Of a DNA stretch of 64,000 bases, positions 45,989 to 56,733 are shown one piece after another (positions within the stretch are counted from its first letter, which is position 1; every line of letters begins with the position of its first letter). The stretch lies in the NCBI GenBank assembly GCA_026873275.1, contig JANTUC010000021.1, positions 1 to 64,000 on the forward strand, given 5' to 3'. The position numbers were made by a program, and so were the translations under genes. Source of the DNA: Pseudopithomyces maydicus (taxonomy: Eukaryota > Ascomycota > Dothideomycetes > Pleosporales > Didymosphaeriaceae). The notes under the pieces are model-generated. The model made no database searches, was not told the DNA's origin, and saw nothing but the letters and a program-made list of their open reading frames with translations.

Positions 45989-46237
45989 ATGAGATTCACT
46001 TCTTTCATCATTTCCGCATTTTCAATTCTGGCCGCCACGACGGCTGCAGCTCCGGCGCCCGAGGCCGCTGCTGCCGAGGCCCTTGGGGCATCCTTCGATG
46101 CTCTTGCGAAGCGGTACTGCTGTAAAGCAAGCAATTGCTTGAGCTATGACACTCCCTGCTACGTAAGCTACCCTCTTCGTACTTAAAAAAAGGAATAAAG
46201 ATCTAACAGCTTGTAGCAAGCTGGGTACTGCTGCTAA
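45989..46237 (+). CDS. Tiny Kex2-processed cysteine-rich secreted peptide
   Basis: 64-residue secreted precursor. Exon 1 is 45989-46162; a 54-nt intron (GTAAGC, branch TCTAAC, acceptor TTGTAG) is followed by exon 2, 46217-46237. The signal peptide (about 1-20) is followed by an Ala/Glu pro-region and a dibasic KR. Cleavage there would release a peptide of 22 residues with six cysteines in the order CC-x4-C-x6-C-x5-CC. This spacing allows three disulfides. The two-exon structure is decisive, because the last CC pair lies in exon 2. Unspliced translation would give a non-cysteine tail and stop. A strong TATA box suggests robust or inducible expression. The pattern fits a fungal effector or antimicrobial peptide; no family is recognised and toxicity is not implied. 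Confidence 0.78.
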
Positions 46238-47293
46238 GCACTCGTATGCACCTACGCCGTGACGAGCTTACGGACCGGTGTCCCGATGATGGAAGGATGG
46301 TATATAGAAATCTGTCGATATCACCAGTCATCAGGTATTACTTCTTTGAATGACTTCAATATCAATATCAATTCGAGTTCTGCTGTATTCTGCATCCTCG
46401 TTTCGTTGTGCATTGTGGCCTGTTTCCAAAAACTCGAATACGTGAGCTTCAATTATTAGCATGTGTACCTGAGACATCAGGCCAGTTATTATAAAAAACG
46501 ACCCTTTTTTCAATTGTCACAAGAGCGGAGACAGCGTTTTCTCATCCGGTTTCATCCACTCAATTACCCTGCTGCCACTTTCCCCAACAAACAAAACAGC
46601 GTTACCAATAATTTTCGTTTGCTTGCCAGGTTCAGTCCACGTGGAATTGAATGATCTTTGCCTAGCTCCAAAGACACGTACGTCTGCACATTCACATCTC
46701 GCTACCAATCAAATTGTACGTTTTCATTTCTCAGTAGTACCGAAAATTCACACATTATCGTAACCGTAACACAGGCTGTACATCTACGTCTGATCTTGAA
46801 TCTTCTGTTTTCTGGTAACTTCTGGATACGCAAAGAGTTTGTCTTCCTGAATTCATCGTTGCAACGCATTATTATGAAAATTCCCACAAACCGCCACAAA
46901 TGATCGAAAGAGGAAATAATAGAGTTATGGGCCTCAATGTCAGCACGGCATAGCGTGCAACAATCATCATAGCTCCACTCGCCAGTCTAAATCAGGCTAG
47001 ACTTCTCTTAATCGCCCCATCGGCAGGTCGTCTTACTGTAGCATTTTGCCATAGCGGCACCTTGATTTCCTTATGTTGTACTGAGCGGGCCTAAGATTGC
47101 TCCGCAATACACTGTAAGTACATATTTTATGCCTGCGCCGCGATTCCCATGCCCTTGCATATCTTGGCCGCCTGATGTTAGCAGAAGATATATAAATCAA
47201 CATGTCCATTCCAAGTCGGAATCTTCATCAGTTCGCTACTGGATCTCCCTTTCCGCAAATTTCATTAAATCAGTGTACCGGCGACAACATATC
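46238..47293. other. Intergenic stretch with a dispersed degenerate repeat
   Basis: About 1.05 kb with no supported gene. Contains one copy of the repeat described at 46505-46597. A TATATAAA box at 47189-47196 stands about 100 bases before the downstream SDR ATG. Confidence 0.55.
46505..46597 (+). repeat. Dispersed repeat, copy A
   Basis: About 93 bp recognisably similar (about three quarters identical by eye) to 53641-53734 in the same orientation. Shared blocks include TTTTCAATTGTCA, AAGAG, TTTTCTC, TTTCATC and CTGCTGCC.CTTTCC. Weaker similarity may extend into the next 200 bp (CAAATT.., CGAAAATT.AC). Confidence 0.65.
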
Positions 47294-48267
47294 ATGGCTC
47301 CTCTAATCTGGCTTGTCACCGGCACATCTTCCGGCTTTGGCGCCACATTCGTTGAATCTATCCTCGCCAAAGGTGATAAAGTCATCGCTACCGCTCGAGG
47401 AGATATTTCCCGCCTCGATGAGCTGAAGCAGCAAGGCGCCGCAACTCTGAGTCTAGATCTTGCATCGCCCCAGCAAACAATCGATCAGGTTGTGGAGGAA
47501 GCTGTCAAGATCTACGGTAAAATTGATGTCCTGGTGAACAACGCTGGATATATCGAAGGTGCCGTGTTTGAGGAACTTGATGAAGAGCTATTTACAAGAG
47601 GCTGGAAGACAAATGTTATGGGTCCATTAAACTTGACTAGGGCAGTCGTCAAGCATATGCGCGAACAAAAGAGTGGGACTATAATATTCGTGGGATCGGT
47701 CGCTGCTGTAAGTATCTATATTCTCTGCGCGTTTCTGATACGAGTTTTGGTTCCTAGTAGCTACACACTCGTACTATGTTCAAGCGCGCTTACAATTATC
47801 GAATAAGCGCTAATGTCTTTTAGTATTTCAGCGCTCCAGGCTCCTTGGCTTACAGCGCCTCCAAAGGTGCTATTGATGCATTGGTTCCAGCCCTCGCTCT
47901 CGAGCTAGCCCCACACAACATTCGTTGTACTCATCTCATCCCTGGCTACTTCCGCACAAATATCATGAAGCCTGGCAACATCAAGTTTGACGCGCAGAAC
48001 CGACTACCAGAATATGCAGAAATGAACAAGCAGGTTGAGGCATTCTGCTACGGTGCCGACGGTAATCAGCCTGGGGACCCGAAGAAAGCGACAGATATTG
48101 TGGTAGATATCGTTCATGGTGACGGCGTTGCAGAAGGGAAGGGGTGGCCAGAAAGGTTGCCACTGGGTCCGGATGGTGTGGAGGCCGTAAGGGCGAACTC
48201 CAAGGCCAAACTGGACATCTGCGACGAATGGGAAAGTATTGTCACCCAAACAAACATGGTGGTGTGA
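47294..48267 (+). CDS. Classical short-chain dehydrogenase/reductase
   Basis: Cytosolic NAD(P)-dependent oxidoreductase. Exon 1 is 47294-47707; a 116-nt intron is followed by exon 2, 47824-48267; 285 residues. TGTSSGFG cofactor motif at 9-16, NNAG in the fourth strand, and catalytic Ser upstream of Tyr-148/Lys-152 (YSASK). Substrate-side sequence LIPGYFRTNI follows. It resembles fungal SDRs annotated as oxidoreductases of unknown substrate. The ATG at 47294 is preferred over the longer open frame from 47129, because the cofactor motif sits nine residues in, as in relatives, and a TATATAAA box lies 100 bases upstream. Confidence 0.92.
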
Positions 48268-48637
48268 TGCACATAAGAACTGTATTTGAACAGACACATC
48301 ATACACATATCACCACCATCATCTTTTACCAATCATGTCTTCAATCATCACTCAGAGATATTAAAATTTGTTTTCGTGCCAAGTGCTGAATTTACAAACC
48401 ACACCTTCCGTTCTCTCTCAGATGTCCTGTAAGCATTCATCCACCAACCATTGCGCCATTTACGAGGCAGGACAGGAAGCCAAGCCAAGCTAACCTAAGC
48501 GACAAAGGCAAATATTTGGGGGCCAAAAGCATCGCTGACACCCAAATACACCAGTTTGATAATCTGTCACAGTCTCCCTATGTACCGCGACAGACTTCTT
48601 TGTTACCATCCGTCTTTTGCTTGCCGCGTGTCAAATA

Positions 48638-50248
48638 ATGCGCCTGATAAATTGCCGCGCGCAGCCACTTCGTTTGGACGAATTTGGCGACGATGATCGT
48701 CCGTCTTTCGCGATCCTCTCTCATACCTGGGAGGCTGGCGAAGTGACATTTCAAGATTTCTCGAATATCCAATTGCGCAGTACTAAAAATGGATGGAAAA
48801 AACTGGAAGGGGCTTGTCGCATATCGATAGAATCCGGATTCGACTACCTTTGGATGGATACGTGCTGCATCGATAAGCAAAATACCGCCGAGCTAGCGGA
48901 AAGCATCAATTCCATGTTCCAATGGTACAGCGAAGCTGATTTGTGTTTGGCATACATTTCTGACTACGACGCCGTCTCTGCCGACAGCGAGACTCTCGCA
49001 AGATCGCGGTGGTTTGAGAGAGGTTGGACGCTACAAGAACTCATCGCGCCAAAGTTTGTTAGCTTTTATGACAAGGAATGGAGGTTGTTTGGTGCAAGAT
49101 CGAGCATGTTAGCAGAGTTAAGTGCCATTACGAATATTGGTGCTGAGGTTTTGTCGCCACCCGAGGACGTAGATCTTCGTGACATGCTTGACGATATACC
49201 AGTTGCGAGACGGATGTCGTGGGCTGCAAAGCGGAAGACGACAAAGAAAGAAGACCTTGCCTATTGTCTGTTGGGAATATTCGGCGTCAATATGCCCATG
49301 TTGTATGGGGAGGGCGCAGCCGCGTTTACGCGATTACAGGAGGAGATCATCAAGAACAGCAATGATCTCACGCTGTTTGCGTGGACATCGCAAGACGGTA
49401 ATACAGCGGAGTACCGAGGAATCCTGGCATCGAGCCCTTCGGAATTTGTTCTCGCGAGTAATCTCGAAGCCGTCAACGATGCGAAGTTCAACCCTGATTA
49501 CACTATGTCGAACAAGGGGCTTCGGATCCAGACAATGCTATACCCGACAAACACAGACCAAGTCATCATGCCATTGCATTGTCGGTACAAAAGCGACCCA
49601 TCAAAGGAAGTTGGCGTCGTCCTCAAGCACCAAGGTGCAAGCCTCTATGCCCGAGCCCGCCCAAACCTCCTTGGTCAAATCAACAGCAGTACAGCAACGT
49701 CCGCAGGCGGTAGTAACATCTTCATTTCAAAGCGCGTCAAGAACAGTGTGGGCAAAAAGCTACAAGCAGTCCATCGAAACGCTTTCCACATCAAGTTTGA
49801 CTTCCGCCCGCAGAAATCGGTACAGTTACTTTATACCGCACCCTCGGAGCTGTGGGACGCAGAAAACAGTATGTTTATTACATCCGGACTCCGAAACTTT
49901 ACTGCCTACCACCGCTTTTTGATCTCCGGTCCACAGCCTGGACAATTCGTTTTTGCGTGCGGGATAAGCGAGCAGAACGGTCCTTGGGTGCATGTTGATG
50001 ACGAGTTGAGCCCATTATATCGAGCTGCGTTGGCTGATAATCTCCGAAGCGTCACCGAGATTGGTAAAGGAATGGGTCTTCGCAATGGAAAGCAGGATCT
50101 GATGACCCGGGCGATGGGTAGTTCGGTCTGGAAGTTCAGGTTTGGGACTGCGAAATTGACGTGTTCGAGACAGGATGTGAGAGGAGAGCCTGGTATTGTG
50201 GTTACATTGAAGGTTGAGAGAAATAACCCGACAATTACGCACTTTTAA
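48638..50248 (+). CDS. HET-domain protein
   Basis: Heterokaryon-incompatibility domain protein, 536 residues, no introns. The HET domain occupies about residues 1-200 with the usual blocks: MRLINC..LRLDEF, FAILSHTW (24-31), LWMDTCCIDKQN (71-82), YSEADLCLAYISD and RGWTLQELIAP (128-138). A C-terminal extension ends the protein without ankyrin, WD or NACHT repeats. HET domains are TIR-like triggers of programmed cell death after non-self recognition. Starting at 48638 places MRLINC at the N-terminus, as in relatives. It lies 9 kb from het-c. In Neurospora het-c acts together with the adjacent HET-domain gene pin-c, so the linkage is notable, but orthology to pin-c is not shown. Confidence 0.94.
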   Translation: MRLINCRAQPLRLDEFGDDDRPSFAILSHTWEAGEVTFQDFSNIQLRSTKNGWKKLEGACRISIESGFDYLWMDTCCIDKQNTAELAESINSMFQWYSEADLCLAYISDYDAVSADSETLARSRWFERGWTLQELIAPKFVSFYDKEWRLFGARSSMLAELSAITNIGAEVLSPPEDVDLRDMLDDIPVARRMSWAAKRKTTKKEDLAYCLLGIFGVNMPMLYGEGAAAFTRLQEEIIKNSNDLTLFAWTSQDGNTAEYRGILASSPSEFVLASNLEAVNDAKFNPDYTMSNKGLRIQTMLYPTNTDQVIMPLHCRYKSDPSKEVGVVLKHQGASLYARARPNLLGQINSSTATSAGGSNIFISKRVKNSVGKKLQAVHRNAFHIKFDFRPQKSVQLLYTAPSELWDAENSMFITSGLRNFTAYHRFLISGPQPGQFVFACGISEQNGPWVHVDDELSPLYRAALADNLRSVTEIGKGMGLRNGKQDLMTRAMGSSVWKFRFGTAKLTCSRQDVRGEPGIVVTLKVERNNPTITHF

Positions 50249-50628
50249 GCCTGGGAAGCTTGGGGTACTTTGATCAAATGAGCAGCAGAGGTCAATGAAT
50301 GATACCCAAAATCTCAAAAGATTGTTCAACTAATTTAATGGTATGTTCAATTGACATCATATCTCTAGCTCTTCCTGTACAATTGGCACTGGCCATGAGA
50401 CAGGGCCCAACCTATACTTTCAGTTTGAAGATCTTTGCCGGCTGGGTGAAGAAGTTATCATAATTTTATGAGAAAGAAATTTGAGTAGTGCAAACAAATC
50501 TTGATTTCCGAACCAAAAATATCAAAGTGAAAAGGTAAGTCGAAATTACGTTTCGCCAACAAGATGAATCATTGTGAGTACTGTTATGCATTACAATTAT
50601 ATATTATGTAGCTAATTGAAGGATACAT
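50249..50628. other. Intergenic stretch between convergent genes
   Basis: 380 bp, AT-leaning, holding the two 3' ends. Nothing else is seen. Confidence 0.5.
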
Positions 50629-52591
50629 TTAAGTGAAAGTATCGATATAGATGTTGTCAAAGTAAACCCACCCAGATTGTGGGTAGGCGTCGCAGGAAAC
50701 AACGATTCGGATGAATTGGTTGTCGTTGCCATTTGAGGTCAGAGAGTAGGTGTATGTATGCCAATTCTGATCCACGGCTCGACCGTAAGCAACATTGGCT
50801 ATGCCGGTTAACTGGATCGTGCACCTTTCAGGCTCATTTCCTTCGACTTTGATGTCAAACCGAATAGCATAGTTTCCTGCCGGGAAGGAGGGAATTTGAC
50901 GAATGCTAGCAAAAAGCCCTTGTCCACGAGCGACACGGGGGGTCTTGACGCCGTATTGTGGGTCTCCGGTATTGACGAACTGATAATTTCCAGGGAAGAG
51001 AACCCATGGGGCTTGCGTTGCATCCTCGAAACCAGGGTTAACCACGGCCTGGATCGGGGTCGGTGTCGGGGATGGAGATGCAGATGAAGATGTAACCTCA
51101 AGGGAACTAGTGCTTGGGATGTCGCTTGAGGTTGCAACTTCGGAAGAGCTAGATGGCTCAGGCATCGGTGTTGATGTAATCATCTCCGAGCTGAAAGAGG
51201 TTGAGGTAACATCGCTTGAAGTGGGACTAGCCAAACTCGAACTGCTAATTGGCTCTTCTGTAGATGTGGGAATGGCAGGATCGGATGTGCTAACTGGTTC
51301 CTCTGTAAATGTGGGAATAACCGGAACGGAGGTGCTGGTTGGCTCTTCTGTAGACGTGGGGATAATAGGATCAGAGGTGCTAGTAACCTCTTCGGTCGAC
51401 GTAGGAGCAACTGATTCTGGAGTGCTGGTAGAGGCATCAACTGATGTGGAAGTTACCGGATCAGAAGTCGCGGTGACATCGCTGGTCGAGGTAGCTAGTT
51501 CAGAAGTGACGGGAATGTCACTTGAAGTAGGCGTAACGAGAGAAGTCGTAGCAATAGGACTTTCGCTTAGCGTCGATGTAATTGCATCGGAAGTGCTTGC
51601 AGGTGCTTCAGTGGCCGTGGAAGAAGCGGAGCTTGAAGGGCTAACTGAGCTGTCGCTAGTGACGGGAGCAGAAGAAGTTTCCTCAACGCTGGTTGATGAT
51701 TCTGTAGTCGTCACTGGGCCGAGAGAAGAAACAGATGCTGAGACCAAACTGGAGGGGATCGGTGCAATAGAAGAGCTTCTTGACACCGTAGAGCTTGCAG
51801 GCTTGCTAGTAGATGTTGTGCAAGACGATGAATGAGTCGGAGTTGCTGACGTGCTTGAAGACTTCGAGCATGAGGAGGTACGAGTACTGGAAGAGGAACC
51901 GACATGATACGATGGACGAATGGTAGACAAAGATTGGACGCTCGATGATGGACGAACTTTGTATGATGATGATGATGATGCCTTGGTGGGAGCGTGCTGA
52001 GTCGTACACGGCTTGGTGGACTTGGTGGACTTGGTGGACTTGGTAGACTTGGTAGACTTGGCTAGCGATGAAGCTTTTGTTGTAGGTTTACTTGGGCGAT
52101 ACGGTCGCACAGTACTTGGAGATGTTTTCTTGCAGCTGCCAAATGGATTTTGACATCCCGAGGCACAGTATGACGATGTTCGTCCGCACCATCCATACTG
52201 TGAGCAACAGTCTCCGAAATGGCTACCCAAACAGGTATAACCTTTCTTACCGCCGCAAGAACCATCCGGTGAGATTTTCACCTTCGGAGTATTGTAAGAC
52301 GAAGTTTTGGCAGACGATTTGCAAGACCCAAAGGCCGATTGACAGCCTTTTGAAACCATGCAATGGTCATCTGTGCGTCCACTGCAAAAGGTTAGCAGTG
52401 CCTCCGTACCAGATTCTGGTTACATACCACCACCCGTAGGATGAGCAACAAGATGCACTTCCATCGCGACTGCTGGGACAGATAGCACCTCCGTTGACTT
52501 TTCCACACCTCGCACCACTGGAGATCGTGGCCCCAAGAACATTGGAACAGAGCAAAAGCGTAACGCTTGCAAAAAGAGTGTGGAACTTCAT
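50629..52591 (-). CDS. Secreted chitin-binding (CBM18) mucin-like protein
   Basis: Secreted, probably heavily O-glycosylated wall or apoplast protein, 638 residues. Exon 1 is 52591-52428; a 46-nt intron is followed by exon 2, 52381-50629. Splicing rebuilds the hevein core CCSSYGWCGRTDDHC. Signal peptide 1-20 (ending NVLGA). Two hevein-type CBM18 modules follow: CGK..CCSSYGWCG..C..C and CGGKKGYTCLGSHFGDCCSQYGWCGRTSSYC. Then a KST pentaplicate and about 280 residues of Ser/Thr repeats with a recurring PTSTEEP.STSDP unit. The C-terminal 135 residues (NPGFEDATQ.. to ..VYFDNIYIDTFT) look like a galactose-binding-like jelly-roll (CBM4/9-type). CBM18 binds chitin oligomers. A TATAAA on the minus strand at about 52678-52683 lies about 88 bases upstream. 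Confidence 0.9.
51240..51420 (-). repeat. Coding tandem repeat in the mucin-like linker
   Basis: Several degenerate 42-51-bp units encoding PTSTEEP(T/V/I)STS(D/V)P(I/V/A)IP. The array is imperfect, and base changes fall mainly at silent or conservative positions. Confidence 0.75.
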
Positions 52592-54478
52592 CCTGAAAGG
52601 ATGAAAGTTTTGGATAACTGGAAAGCGAATGATGCAACCGAGTGGTTGTGCAGGCACAGTAACATAATGACCGTCTTTATAAATTCATCGCGACTCCTCA
52701 CAGATATCGGTGGCTTGTTTTCTGGGCCTAAACTTGTCACGACTTCAGGTACAAGCCGCCTTGCGAACCCCTATGTGATTAGCGCTTTAAGTTCTGGCCA
52801 TTCACTGCGCCAAAAATACCGAGATTAAAAGCCACAAACGAATGATGTCCATCAACTACGGTGATCCCGACGCCCACCCTGGGCCTTTTTAGCGAGACCT
52901 AGCCCCATTGGACCTAGTCCCGCATGTTAGCTCGACTTCGCGTCTGGCTGGGGCCAAAACTATCGCTTGAGGCTTGCATCTGGAATTCCATCACGAGTAA
53001 TGGCACCTTAGCCAATTCAGCCTCATATTACCCACGTGCCTGACTTCAGGCGACTGATGGTTGCATGTTTTTTGCTCTCGAAATAGCCACTTAGGTATTC
53101 CTATAATTACAAGGAATCACTCGCTGTGATCGTGGTGATAACGAACAAATCCAATTCGGCAAAGAGTTCGAGTATGGTGCCCGGGAGAGAGATTTCAGCT
53201 TAAACCCAAAGTTAGGGAGGCTCACTTACTCGATTGAATGCGATAGGGGTGCCAGCTTAGGCCTTACAGAGATTGTAACATTGGTTTACACCTCGTCCGC
53301 AGCTGAACTGACTATAAGGGAAATAATGCTATATATTAACCGGTACTCTGGCAGAATTGGCTGGCCCACTGGCCGTGGACTGCTGAGTAGGTATTTTCTA
53401 TTATTCGTTATTTGTACATCGAGGTCCTCTCGATCCTTCGATAGACAGAAGACCGACCATGCCCAGGATCTAGAGGTTATACAACTGTGGCAGTAATACA
53501 AGCTTCAGAAGTTGATAGGAAACATCGAGATAGAAACATCAAACAAATTAGGGGTTTCCGGATGCGCATTTAATGCTCTAATAATTGAACGGATTATACT
53601 CTCAAACCTACTTTTTGAATCATAAACCATTATGTACGCCCGTTTTCAATTGTCATAAGAGGGGTTGACAGCTTTTTCTCCACTATGCGTTTTCATCTAG
53701 TCAGCTACTCTGCTGCCGCTTTCCAAAAACATAAAACAAAATAACATACTCTCAAACTAGGAATTCAGGAAATACCTGTGCCTACACACTTGCTTGGGGT
53801 AGAAATCAAATTTTTCAAGGATTAAATGCATCGAAAATTGACTTTTTAGGCCTTGAATCACGATATGTAGTCGACAGATCAATAGGAAGGTAGTTGAAAT
53901 AAATCTTATTAACTTCAATTAACGAATTTTCTATTTCTCTACGCATGAGCTTGTTGAAACGCAAGGTGAACCACCTAGTTCTCAGCGTTGATCAATCGTT
54001 GCGATAACTATAGCTCACAGAAGAGGACCTTGAACGATACCCATCTATCTAGAATGCGATTTGAGAACATGTAGGGTTCCGGATTCTATACTAGCGACTA
54101 ATCGTCAAACTTACCTGACCACATGTGCATCATTGAGAACCCAGATACTTTCAGAGATGCACAAAAACAGTCTGAGATTCTCGGTATGTTCGATTCGCTC
54201 ACTGTATGGGGATGACAATATAACCTTGTAGATAACATGGTCGTATACTCGATACTCAACGGTTAGCTGCTGTTCAATATTTTTCGCGAGTGGAGTAAGC
54301 AACGAAGGCGCTTTTAGTTAGTAGCTTCAATAATGACAACCATTCTGTTTCCGCTCAAATGTTCAGGTTGCCCATATGGAATCAGAATCTTTTGTGTTGA
54401 TATACTACATTCTCACATCGCTCAAAGTCTATACAAGAAGGATGTAATGATGGAGTTGGAAAGAATCTATACCGGCTT
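52592..54478. other. Gene-free stretch with second repeat copy
   Basis: 1.9 kb, AT-leaning, no supported gene. Carries copy B of the dispersed repeat at 53641-53734. Confidence 0.5.
53641..53734 (+). repeat. Dispersed repeat, copy B
   Basis: Partner of 46505-46597, same orientation, about three quarters identical by eye. Probably remnants of the same old element. Confidence 0.65.
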
Positions 54479-55579
54479 TTAATAACCATCCTTTCTCAAA
54501 ATCGAGACCATTGGAAACCTATCAGGCTCTTTCCCTTCTAGCAACGGCCCTCCTATCTTGCCAGCGAATGCTCCTTTCATCCACTCACTTGTGTACGCTG
54601 CAAGAATGCTGGTCAGCTCATCAGGGCCAAGAGTACCGAGAAGGTCCGCGAACATCTCGGTATCTTGTCCTGCAGCTTTCAGCATCGCCTTGACTTCAAT
54701 AAAGCCCATATGCTTCAAGCCTGCAATCTTCGTCCACAACTTCGGACCTTGGAACTGTGGCCATGCGGTCTCCCAGGATGCGTCGGTTTCGCGATCCGAA
54801 GACACAAGTTGCACTGGTTGAGAGATTCCTGAGGACGGGATTGGGTTGAAGAAAGCACCGTCCCAATTGATAGCTGCACGAATGCGGCAGTCTTTACCAG
54901 CGGTGAAAACAGAAGTGGCTCCGCCTAGAGAGTGTCCTAATATTGCTACGCGGTCGGTTGAGAGCTTTTCGACTCCTAGCTCAGCCATAGCGGTCGTGTT
55001 GCTCAATTGGTCGATGATAAACATAGCATCGGCAGCGCGCATCTCCACCAAATTCGCGATTTCATCCGGAGTTGAGGCGTTGAATTTAGGGTAGATTGCA
55101 TGACCATCTGGGTACTCGATAATGTTGGAATCGGTGGGATGATCTGTTGTAATGACTGTAAATCCATGGCTAGCAATGGCGGAGGCGATGACGTTGTGAT
55201 AGAGACGAGTGCCCCCTAAACCGTGGGAGAGAATCAAGACAGGGCTATCTTCTACAAGTGCAGTGCTGCTCGAATTGCGCGCACAGAGTGGAAGACGGGC
55301 GCCCAAAAGAATAGGCGAGAAGTCCGTAGTGATATTAAGCATTTCCCGGGCCCACACAGCCTGGTACTCCGCGGTTATTTTGGGCATATTAGGCACTTCT
55401 ATGGTAGAGGCGCATTTCGCAGGTTGAAAGATGGAAATCATTAATGCCCAAGAGTCGCGAGAGTGGTCCACTAGCGAGCCCGTTGTCAAAGTCACATTGT
55501 ATCCTCCAGAGGGCGATGGAAGAACATAGCTTTCAGCCGCGCTGGCCAACAAGAAGAGGATGGAAAATATAGACTGCAT
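54479..55579 (-). CDS. Secreted PAF-acetylhydrolase-like alpha/beta hydrolase
   Basis: Intronless, 366 residues, signal peptide 1-17 (LFLLASAAES). Alpha/beta hydrolase of the platelet-activating-factor acetylhydrolase II group. Oxyanion-side LSHGLGG at 118-123, nucleophile elbow GHSLGG with Ser-217, catalytic Asp-240 (NWDGAFFNP) and His-290 (LKHMGF) are all in place. Relatives cleave short acyl esters of phospholipids or serve as secreted esterases. Several N-glycosylation sequons (NVT, NIT, NSS, NTT, NAS) support secretion. A TATAAA on the minus strand near 55664-55669 lies about 85 bases upstream. No frame breaks. Confidence 0.92.
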   Translation of the reverse strand: MQSIFSILFLLASAAESYVLPSPSGGYNVTLTTGSLVDHSRDSWALMISIFQPAKCASTIEVPNMPKITAEYQAVWAREMLNITTDFSPILLGARLPLCARNSSSTALVEDSPVLILSHGLGGTRLYHNVIASAIASHGFTVITTDHPTDSNIIEYPDGHAIYPKFNASTPDEIANLVEMRAADAMFIIDQLSNTTAMAELGVEKLSTDRVAILGHSLGGATSVFTAGKDCRIRAAINWDGAFFNPIPSSGISQPVQLVSSDRETDASWETAWPQFQGPKLWTKIAGLKHMGFIEVKAMLKAAGQDTEMFADLLGTLGPDELTSILAAYTSEWMKGAFAGKIGGPLLEGKEPDRFPMVSILRKDGY

Positions 55580-56733
55580 CTTCGTATGGCTTATTCCTAA
55601 AAAAATAAAAATAAAACAGAAAGAAAAGTCGCGTGCTGGAAAACCATCGACAGGTACTCCTAGATTTATAATGTAATGGTTGCCTGGGCGCTATACTAAC
55701 ACCGCGTGAGATCGTCGCGGACCAGACAAAGTCACTTATTCCTTGGCACGGCAGTGATTTCCGGCCCGGTTAGAACGCGCGTTCAATTGTGTATGTAAGC
55801 ATTGTAATTTACTGTTTTGGTGTCCAAAGTGGCTGAGGCTCTGATCCGCAATGCACTATACTGCTAATAGACATGAACATACCATTAAGAAAACGAGAAT
55901 ATGGAAGGATGCAACAACCCTGTTCGTTTAATCTGACATACATATATGCCTCTTCTCGCCCCCACGGGGCAACCTCGCAAAAGTTCGACTTTCTGAGCTC
56001 GGAACTATATATCGTCAATCGCCCGCGATTCAGGCATCGCTGTCCCAATTTCATCACACGACGTGATATAGGTGGAGGCTCATAGCATTTGATCATCTAG
56101 GGAGAAGCAACAATGACAAGAAGTGTACCTATAGAATCCGCATGCAACGCCCAATGCAACAAGAAGCTAAGAAGGGAGATCGTGAACGTGATTTATAAGC
56201 ATCATGTGATCTTTAATATTGATGTTGCGGCGATTCCCTGGTAGCTTTTTAGTGGGGGACAACCATTACACGAATAACTACAATGGCGTCTGTGCAGCAG
56301 CATCAGTAAAGCTTCGCAGCCAGAATTTTGACCATGAATTGTTATGTATTCATAGAGTGGCCTGCAAGAGCAGTAGTTGAAACTAGCTATTTGAGGCAAT
56401 CATGAATCGCTGATTTGTAATCACGACCAATCTGGCAGACAAAGTATAAGAACTAGGTTATGTTCCTTTACATGTGAGCTATTGAGACTAACATACACGT
56501 AGAAGAAGAAGTAGTATGTGGGACGCAATACGTAGGGTTGAAAACTGTATCGCTCTCTGAATGCGTGGAGTTTTTACAATAGGAATTAAATCATTCATTT
56601 GCATTTAATGCCCAAGTTGAGGCAGGCGATGAAACTACTCAAAAGCGACTATTATGGCAATTGGCAGAATAGTGACCCTGATTTTGCGAATGTTTTGTAT
56701 AGGCTCTACCAATTTCTTCTTCACCTTTTTAGG
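55580..56733. other. Gene-free stretch
   Basis: 1.15 kb between the esterase start and the DUF3176-like relic. I see nothing supported. Confidence 0.45.
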
